The notes under the pieces: generated by a model
Database searches by the model: none
What the model was told of the DNA's origin: nothing
What the model saw: the letters and a program-made list of their open reading frames with translations, nothing else
Part shown: one piece after another, positions 1 through 3,726 of the stretch
How positions within the stretch are numbered: the first letter of the stretch is position 1
Layout: every line of letters starts with the position of its first letter
Program-made: the position numbers and the translations under genes
Assembly (NCBI GenBank): GCA_023441905.1
Contig: JAEZNC010000287.1
Span: forward strand, 1-6,099
DNA length: 6,099 nucleotides
From: Bacillota bacterium
GTDB lineage: Bacteria; Bacillota; Clostridia; Christensenellales; SZUA-584
Direction of reading: 5' to 3'

Positions 1-65
1 TCATTATATTCCGGTGTGGCTTTCAGCGCATTGGCCAGTGCCATTAACTCCGTTTTGGGCAGCAT
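1..65 (-). CDS. N-terminal fragment of a small protein, possibly YlbF family (runs off the left edge)
   Basis: The first 21 codons of a minus-strand gene are visible, starting at the ATG at 65. A clear Shine-Dalgarno tract, AAAGGGGGG (complement of 72-80), lies six bases upstream and supports this start. The visible peptide begins MLPKTELMALANALKATPEY, a charged, amphipathic helix. A helix of the form A-x-A-L-K-x-(S/T)-P-E-Y near the N-terminus is reminiscent of YlbF/YmcA-family (Com_YlbF) proteins of Firmicutes, which are helical proteins of roughly 110-150 residues. With so little sequence the family call is only a suggestion; the presence of a gene start is better supported than its identity. 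It is divergent from the amidase-domain gene at 208, so the 142-bp spacer between them probably holds promoters for both, though no convincing pair of boxes could be picked out. Confidence 0.5.
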   Translation of the reverse strand, partial: MLPKTELMALANALKATPEYN

Positions 66-191
66 ATTATACCCCCCTTTGCATTTTTTATGATTTATTT
101 TATTGACAGCTCTTTCAATATGTGCGCACTTCTCTTTCTTTGCCGAAAAACGTCTATGCGGTTCCTTCTTTTCATATTTATATTTGAGAAC

Positions 192-200
192 AAAAAGGAG
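192..200 (+). promoter_or_regulatory. Ribosome binding site that sets the start of the amidase-domain gene
   Basis: AAAAAGGAG ends seven bases before the ATG at 208. The open frame extends back to a TTG at 103, but the 35 extra residues are arginine-rich, have no comparable ribosome site, and would put a charged stretch before the hydrophobic segment. The site therefore decides in favour of ATG 208. Confidence 0.8.
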
Positions 201-207
201 ACGCCGT

Positions 208-1320
208 ATGCGCCATATTAAACTTAATGCGACCGTGCTGATCTTATCACTGGCCTTTTTTATCATCGCCGGTTTTGTTTTCATCATACCGCTTCAAAAC
301 AACATCAAACCGATAATAAGTGTCGGCGATACAGATTGGGACGGTATCATCGGCAAAATTTTCCGGCTCCGCAATCAATGCATTTTAAATAAAGATTTCG
401 ATAAACTCAAAACGCTATTTTTCACCGAAGAAAAGAACGGCAGATGGGCATACGAATTCGAGGTGCAGCGGTCGGAATATTTAAGTAATTGGGCAATCAA
501 ACAAGGCGCTTTGTTTACGGATATCTCCAGTGATATCATTATAAAAAGTGTTAAGCAGGTTGGCAGAGGTTATTCTTTTTATATTTTGACGTCAAGTGAA
601 TATACATATGTCTATCAGGACAGCCCCGAAACCCATAACAATTTCCGTTTGGGGGCACACCATTCCATTGATCTGATTCCTTCCGAAGATGAGAACGAAT
701 GGGTCATCAGCCGCGAATGGTACGATGATCCGCTGCTCGATTTAATCGACATGAATGGTGTTACGGATGAGCTTACGGCATACATAACCGGGCATGCCCC
801 CATCGACACCTCGGGCATCAGCGAACAGCGTATGGCCGCTGTTCAATATGCCGACACGTATAGCGGATCGGCTTCGGACGGAAGCAACAACTACGCGTAC
901 AACAGCGAGTACTCCAATTACAACGCGCTTGGTGGAGACTGTGCGAACTTTGCGTCGCAGGTGCTGCTTGCGGGCGGATTTAAAAAAAACGTGACATGGA
1001 ACTATGCAGGCGGCAAAGGAAGCCGCGCGTGGGTCAACGCGCAGGCTCTGAAAAACTTTCTTGTTTACAGCGGCCGCGCATCGGTGCTTGCGAAAGGCAG
1101 CTACAAAGAAATATACCAATATGCTTACAGCCTTCAGCCCGGCGACATTGTGGCATATGTCAAGAAAGGAAAAGTGACGCATGTTTCTGTGGTCACCGGG
1201 GCTGACACCAAGGGCTATCCGCTTGTCAGCTGTCATAACCTTGACCGAAACCGTGCGCCTTGGGATATGGGATGGAGCGGCGACAACATCACTTTCATTC
1301 TTCTCAATCTCAATTACTGA
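208..1320 (+). CDS. Membrane-anchored putative amidase (Amidase_6-type domain protein)
   Basis: This 370-residue protein has a hydrophobic segment at about residues 7-28, read as a signal anchor or uncleaved signal peptide, so the rest should face outside the cell. Residues about 40-190 match the pattern usual in clostridial amidase-domain proteins: a helical start, a Y-L-x-N-W motif at 91-95, a Y-V-Y strand, and a closing E-W-Y-D-D-P at 170-175. Residues about 205-370 form the putative amidase domain. It has R-x-A-A-V-x-Y-A at 208-215, then GGDCANFASQ with candidate nucleophile Cys245, a GDIVAY strand, V-T-H-V-S with His325, and S-C-H-N-x-D-R-N with His343. The Cys and His residues suggest a papain-like or NlpC/P60-like hydrolase; cell-wall peptide is a plausible substrate but is not shown by the sequence. 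The gene stands alone, with no close plus-strand neighbour and no clear terminator hairpin after its TGA. I am confident of the family and not of the substrate. Confidence 0.88.
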   Translation: MRHIKLNATVLILSLAFFIIAGFVFIIPLQNNIKPIISVGDTDWDGIIGKIFRLRNQCILNKDFDKLKTLFFTEEKNGRWAYEFEVQRSEYLSNWAIKQGALFTDISSDIIIKSVKQVGRGYSFYILTSSEYTYVYQDSPETHNNFRLGAHHSIDLIPSEDENEWVISREWYDDPLLDLIDMNGVTDELTAYITGHAPIDTSGISEQRMAAVQYADTYSGSASDGSNNYAYNSEYSNYNALGGDCANFASQVLLAGGFKKNVTWNYAGGKGSRAWVNAQALKNFLVYSGRASVLAKGSYKEIYQYAYSLQPGDIVAYVKKGKVTHVSVVTGADTKGYPLVSCHNLDRNRAPWDMGWSGDNITFILLNLNY

Positions 1321-1358
1321 TAAGTTAAACAAAAAGAAACGCTCTATTAAGCAATTCC

Positions 1359-1516
1359 GGGCTGTCGATTAAACCAAAATCGCCTCTCTTTCACCCCTCT
1401 TGAAATCTGCCAGATGGCTACCCTTAAAGCAATGGATTGCGTGGCGGCACAATGCGCCGATAGCGCTGCCCGATTTAGCCAAATTATCTTTCCCAGTTAC
1501 CTAACAGTGACAGCCC
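1359..1516. repeat. 158-bp segment with perfectly complementary 8-bp ends
   Basis: GGGCTGTC at 1359-1366 is the exact reverse complement of GACAGCCC at 1509-1516. Inside are several short self-complementary stretches: GATT/AATC close to the left end, GCAAT/ATTGC near 1430-1441, a GC-rich stem around GGCAC/GCGCC near 1446-1458, and GCCA/TGGC near 1409-1418. The ends resemble the GGGCTGTC-like tips of some insertion sequences, but the flanking bases do not form a target-site duplication and no transposase is present. A closing stem around small hairpins would also fit a structured RNA. The inverted repeat is certain as sequence; its meaning is open. Confidence 0.4.
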
Positions 1517-1712
1517 TCTATCCACTCAACCAGGGTAGTCGTCAGAAGATGCCCGGTATGAGTATTTTGAGACTCTTGAGTATTGCTATATGATGCGATT
1601 TAATATTACACAGCAAAAATTGCTTGATACTCATATGATACTGATTCGATTCTGAACACAGGTGCCACACAGCTTCTTGAAAACCCCGCCATTTCTTTTG
1701 CTGCTTTTCTAT

Positions 1713-1769
1713 GCGACAGCGGTCATTGTGACGCACCCGTCCGGTATTACCCTTGGATATCGCTGTCGC
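1713..1769. repeat. Inverted repeat, 9-bp arms with 39-bp loop
   Basis: GCGACAGCG (1713-1721) is matched exactly by CGCTGTCGC (1761-1769). It lies 28 bases past the stop of the minus-strand STAS-like gene. The loop contains the small hairpin GTCA-TTG-TGAC (1722-1732). There is no T-run after the 3' arm on either strand, so it is not a standard intrinsic terminator. It could still shape the 3' end of the minus-strand transcript. Confidence 0.4.
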
Positions 1770-1796
1770 CATGGCTGGATCAATCTTTTTTTGTAT

Positions 1797-2160
1797 TTAT
1801 AGTGTTTTCATGAGCTTTTTGGCTTCTTCGAGTGTACCGGCAACATGGAAATCGCGCTTCGTTAATGCCTTTATTGCCGAAAACACCACGGTCTGCAATC
1901 CGCCGAGACCCACCAAAACGCTTTCTTTCACATATTTCGTATTGGCTGACGCATATTGCTTAAAGGCACTCGACATGTCGTTATTGAATTTGACGTTTGT
2001 GACAATGGTGATAATATAAACCGATTTATCCGGTTGCTTAGCAACCAGCGCACTCGCTTCCTGAAGAGTCTGCACAATTTCCTGCGTTTGTTCGCTATTC
2101 ATGTTCTCAACATCAACGACGATGACAGATTTTGTGCCTATCTTTTTCTGTTCTTACCAT
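1797..2160 (-). CDS. STAS/SEC14-domain (SpoIIAA-like) protein with an apparent one-base frameshift near its start
   Basis: The uninterrupted frame is 101 codons, from an ATG at 2102 to the TAA at 1797. Its features fit small stand-alone STAS/SEC14-like proteins: A-K-Q-P-D-K-S-V-Y before a hydrophobic strand, T-N-V-K-F-N, N-T-K-Y-V-K-E-S-V-L-V-G-L-G-G-L-Q near the middle, and a closing T-L-E-E-A-K-K-L. In that frame good coding sequence continues upstream of 2102 and gives K-S-V-I-V-V-D-V-E-N, the first strand expected in the fold, but no start codon exists before the TAA at 2154-2156. In another frame an ATG at 2160 sits behind a strong ribosome site and reads M-V-R-T-E-K before going out of phase. 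Deleting one A from the run of five (T5 at 2143-2147 on the plus strand) joins both parts into a 120-residue protein of normal family length. It lies 64 bases after the response regulator with no terminator between, so the two are probably co-transcribed. No biochemical role is established for this domain alone. Confidence 0.7.
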
Positions 2161-2165
2161 ATGGT

Positions 2166-2174
2166 CTTTCCTCC
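2166..2174 (-). promoter_or_regulatory. Strong ribosome binding site upstream of the frameshifted STAS-like gene
   Basis: On the minus strand GGAGGAAAG is followed by ACCAT and then ATG (2160-2158). It is one of the best ribosome sites in the window. The frame it opens ends after 15 codons at a TGA (2115-2113), while the ATG at 2102 has no comparable site. This is the main evidence that 2160 is the original start of the STAS-like gene. Confidence 0.75.
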
Positions 2175-2224
2175 GGGATGATTATCTTATCGAATATATC
2201 AAACAGCGTGACCGTTTTTGAACA

Positions 2225-2902
2225 TTACGTTTTAAATATATAGCCGACACCCCAAACAGTCTCGACGTAACGTTGATATGGCTTTATATTTTCTCTAAGC
2301 GTTTTGATATGGGTATCCACAGTTCTGTCCGTACCGAAGAAGTCCTCCCCCCACACTTCTTTCAATATCATTTCACGCGAAAAGGCACGATTGGGATTCT
2401 TCGCGAGAAATACAAGGAGTTTGTATTCCTTGGGAGTCAGTTCAATTTCTTCTCCGTCTACAAACACCATATGTGAAATAATGTCAATGCAGAGCCCGTC
2501 ATAGATGAGTCGTCTTGGCGTATAGTCTGATTGATTCGCGCTGTGGCGCAGCAGCACATGGATTCGGGCCATCAAAACCTTGAAAGAAAACGGGCTGCTT
2601 AAAAAATCATCCACACCCAGATCAAAGAAAAAGAGCTTTTGATCGTCACTGCCGTCTCGGGACAAAATAATAATTGGTGTCTGTGAGCTTTTCCGAATCT
2701 GCCTGCAAACATGCCATGAATCGAGTTCCGGAAGGTTTGCATTTAAAATAATCGCATGATACTCATGACGCCTGAACATTTTTATGGCATCGATACCATC
2801 GGCGGCTTCGTCAACGAAAAAGCTTTCCATTGCTGCGTGGGTTTTTACCGTTGCTCTTAAATCGGCTGCCGGATCGACGATCAATAAGCGGATTTCACTC
2901 AT
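2225..2902 (-). CDS. Orphan OmpR/PhoB-family response regulator with degenerate receiver
   Basis: This 225-residue DNA-binding regulator has a receiver domain at about 4-120 and an OmpR/PhoB winged helix at about 128-224. The winged helix looks intact: L-T-P-K-E-Y-K-L-L at 155-163, R-E-M-I-L-K-E-V-W-G at 176-185, the recognition-helix segment R-T-V-D-T-H-I-K-T-L-R at 193-203 and the wing V-W-G-V-G-Y at 216-221. The receiver keeps the fold (I-I-L-x-x-x-L-P-E-L-D-x-W, P-I-I-I-L-S, L-G-V-D-D) but has lost key residues. Asn54 stands where the phosphoacceptor Asp belongs, Pro11 replaces the second acidic residue after Asp10, and Ser103 replaces the switch Lys before Pro104. Ser81 is an accepted substitute for Thr. 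Classical phosphorylation is therefore unlikely, as in atypical OmpR-family regulators. The ATG at 2902 follows GAGGG at a suitable distance. No histidine kinase gene lies nearby. It is divergent from the HydC/HydB-like operon, which it may control. Confidence 0.93.
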   Translation of the reverse strand: MSEIRLLIVDPAADLRATVKTHAAMESFFVDEAADGIDAIKMFRRHEYHAIILNANLPELDSWHVCRQIRKSSQTPIIILSRDGSDDQKLFFFDLGVDDFLSSPFSFKVLMARIHVLLRHSANQSDYTPRRLIYDGLCIDIISHMVFVDGEEIELTPKEYKLLVFLAKNPNRAFSREMILKEVWGEDFFGTDRTVDTHIKTLRENIKPYQRYVETVWGVGYIFKT

Positions 2903-2952
2903 TTCTCATCCCTCAAACCGTTCAGTGATTCACGTAGCGCATGAAATGTGTT

Positions 2953-2988
2953 TTGTATTGGTAATAAATATATTCTATAACAATACAA
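2953..2988. repeat. Inverted repeat over the regulator promoter (candidate operator)
   Basis: TTGTATTG (2953-2960) is the exact reverse complement of CAATACAA (2981-2988). Two further pairs match inside after one mismatch (2962-2963 with 2978-2979). The repeat is centred on 2970-2971 and covers the predicted -10 box of the response regulator promoter, which is where a repressor or autoregulator would be expected to bind. The symmetry is read directly; the operator role is inferred. Confidence 0.4.
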
Positions 2989-3000
2989 TTTTAGAAGCAA
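2972..3000 (-). promoter_or_regulatory. Predicted sigma-A-type promoter of the response regulator and STAS-like unit
   Basis: Read on the minus strand, TTGCTT (3000-2995) is followed after exactly 17 bases by TAGAAT (2977-2972). These are near-consensus -35 and -10 boxes with ideal spacing. Transcription would start near 2965 and leave an untranslated leader of about 60 bases before the ATG at 2902. Confidence 0.5.
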
Positions 3001-3022
3001 GCGAAATGTAACTTCTGGTAAT

Positions 3023-3040
3023 TGTGATGATTCTGTGATG
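3023..3040 (+). promoter_or_regulatory. 7-bp direct repeat with 11-bp period, candidate site for an OmpR/PhoB-type regulator
   Basis: TGTGATG occurs at 3023-3029 and again at 3034-3040, separated by four bases (ATTC). Seven-base half-sites repeated head to tail at 11 bp are the usual geometry of PhoB/OmpR-family binding sites. The gene for such a regulator starts 121 bp away on the other strand. The repeat is seen; the assignment to this regulator is inference. Confidence 0.35.
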
Positions 3041-3097
3041 GGATTCTAATATATACCTTATTAAACTGATAAAATTTACGGTTTTATATGGATAAAT

Positions 3098-3160
3098 TGT
3101 GAAATCACATCATAATTTTATCACATCACTTTGATATGATGTTTTTGTAATGAGAACATC
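3098..3160 (+). promoter_or_regulatory. Repeat-rich leader region upstream of the HydC/HydB-like operon
   Basis: Several short symmetric elements are packed here. TGTGA-AA-TCACA is an inverted repeat at 3098-3109. TCACATCA is repeated at 3105-3112 and 3121-3128. ACATCA/TGATGT forms an 8-base-loop inverted repeat at 3123-3142. GATGTT (3138-3143) pairs with AACATC (3155-3160). A TATGAT at 3135-3140 could be a -10 box, but no good -35 box lies at the right distance. The region probably contains the operon promoter and regulator sites, though none can be fixed with certainty. Confidence 0.3.
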
Positions 3161-3201
3161 TATCGACGAAAGATCCGACTCTACATACTTGGAGGTGTTA
3201 A

Positions 3202-3714
3202 ATGAGCAAAACATCAATTCAAGCCAAGTTTGGCTGCTGCAAAGAATCCGATGAAGACAAATACGCAGCGATTGCAAATGTGATTGATATGTATCGTGAC
3301 AAAGAAGGCAGCCTGATACAGATTCTTCACCTTGCTCAGCAGATATATGGCTATCTGCCTATCGACTTGCAGGTTTTTATCGCGGATTCTCTTGGCATAC
3401 CGCATTCCGAGGTATCCGGCGTCATCACATTCTATTCGTTTTTCTCAACCCAGCCAAGAGGGCTACACACCATTCGTGTCTGTCTTGGTACGGCCTGCTA
3501 TGTGCGCGGCGGAAAGAAAATCGTTGAAAGTCTCAAAGAAAAGCTGGCCGTTGAAATTGGCGAAACCACAAAGGACGGCAAGTTTACATTCGAAGTGGCG
3601 CGATGCATCGGGGCTTGCGGGCTTGCTCCGGCTATGATGATTGACGATGTCGTCTATAAACAGGTCAATGTCAACAAATTAAACGCCATACTCGCCAAAT
3701 ACGAAAACGAATAG
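3202..3714 (+). CDS. NuoE/HydC-like thioredoxin-fold [2Fe-2S] subunit
   Basis: This 170-residue protein matches the 24-kDa NuoE family, the small electron-transfer subunit of NADH-linked hydrogenases, formate dehydrogenases and complex I (HydC, HndA, NuoE). A helical N-terminal part (about 20-90) contains L-I-Q-I-L-H-L-A-Q and F-I-A-D-S-L-G-I-P-x-S-E-V. It is followed by V-I-T-F-Y-S-F-F and the thioredoxin-like domain. The [2Fe-2S] ligands are all present: Cys94-x4-Cys99 in V-C-L-G-T-A-C and Cys135-x3-Cys139 in R-C-I-G-A-C-G-L-A-P-A. Length is normal for the family. The ATG follows GGAGGTG at five bases. It should pass electrons from the FMN subunit encoded next. Its TAG overlaps the ribosome site of that gene, a strong sign of a shared operon. 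Sequence alone does not tell which catalytic subunit the complex carries, so no gene symbol is given. Confidence 0.93.
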   Translation: MSKTSIQAKFGCCKESDEDKYAAIANVIDMYRDKEGSLIQILHLAQQIYGYLPIDLQVFIADSLGIPHSEVSGVITFYSFFSTQPRGLHTIRVCLGTACYVRGGKKIVESLKEKLAVEIGETTKDGKFTFEVARCIGACGLAPAMMIDDVVYKQVNVNKLNAILAKYENE

Positions 3715-3726
3715 GAGGTGAACGGG

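Larger units (their letters stand above)
1321..1796. other. Gene-free spacer of 476 bp between amidase gene and STAS-like gene
   Basis: No convincing coding region was found on either strand. The longest open stretch (76 codons, minus, 1542-1772) lacks a ribosome site and resembles no family I recognise. The left third (about 1359-1516) is richer in G+C than ordinary spacer here and is bounded by complementary 8-mers. The middle is AT-rich with short repeated words: GAGTATT twice near 1560-1585 and GATACT twice near 1625-1640. The right part holds a 9-bp inverted repeat (1713-1769). No clear hairpin followed by a T-run was seen for either of the two converging genes. Remnants of a mobile element or an unrecognised RNA are possible; neither is shown. 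Confidence 0.6.

Noticed and set aside
103..108. TTGACA as a -35 box for the amidase gene
   Set aside because: It is a perfect -35 hexamer, but no -10-like hexamer is found 16-18 bases downstream, so no promoter is called.
103..207. N-terminal extension of the amidase gene from a TTG codon
   Set aside because: It lacks a ribosome site, encodes an arginine-rich stretch before the membrane segment, and is outcompeted by ATG 208 with AAAAAGGAG seven bases upstream.
742..1332. Minus-strand open frame of 196 codons
   Set aside because: It is antisense to the amidase domain, with no ribosome site and no recognisable motifs, while the plus-strand frame holds the catalytic Cys and His motifs.
1542..1772. 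Minus-strand 76-codon frame downstream of the STAS-like gene
   Set aside because: There is no ribosome site before its ATG, no recognised family, and it is interrupted by inverted-repeat sequence. A degraded gene remnant cannot be excluded, but it is not supportable as a gene.
2784..3011. Plus-strand 75-codon frame across the regulator start and spacer
   Set aside because: It runs antisense to the receiver domain and into an AT-rich promoter region, without a ribosome site or any motif.
3097..3114. Rex or CRP operator upstream of the redox operon
   Set aside because: TTGTGAA looks like a Rex half-site and TGTGA/TCACA like CRP half-sites. However, the arms are only two bases apart, whereas Rex and CRP sites need wider spacers, and the second Rex half-site is absent.
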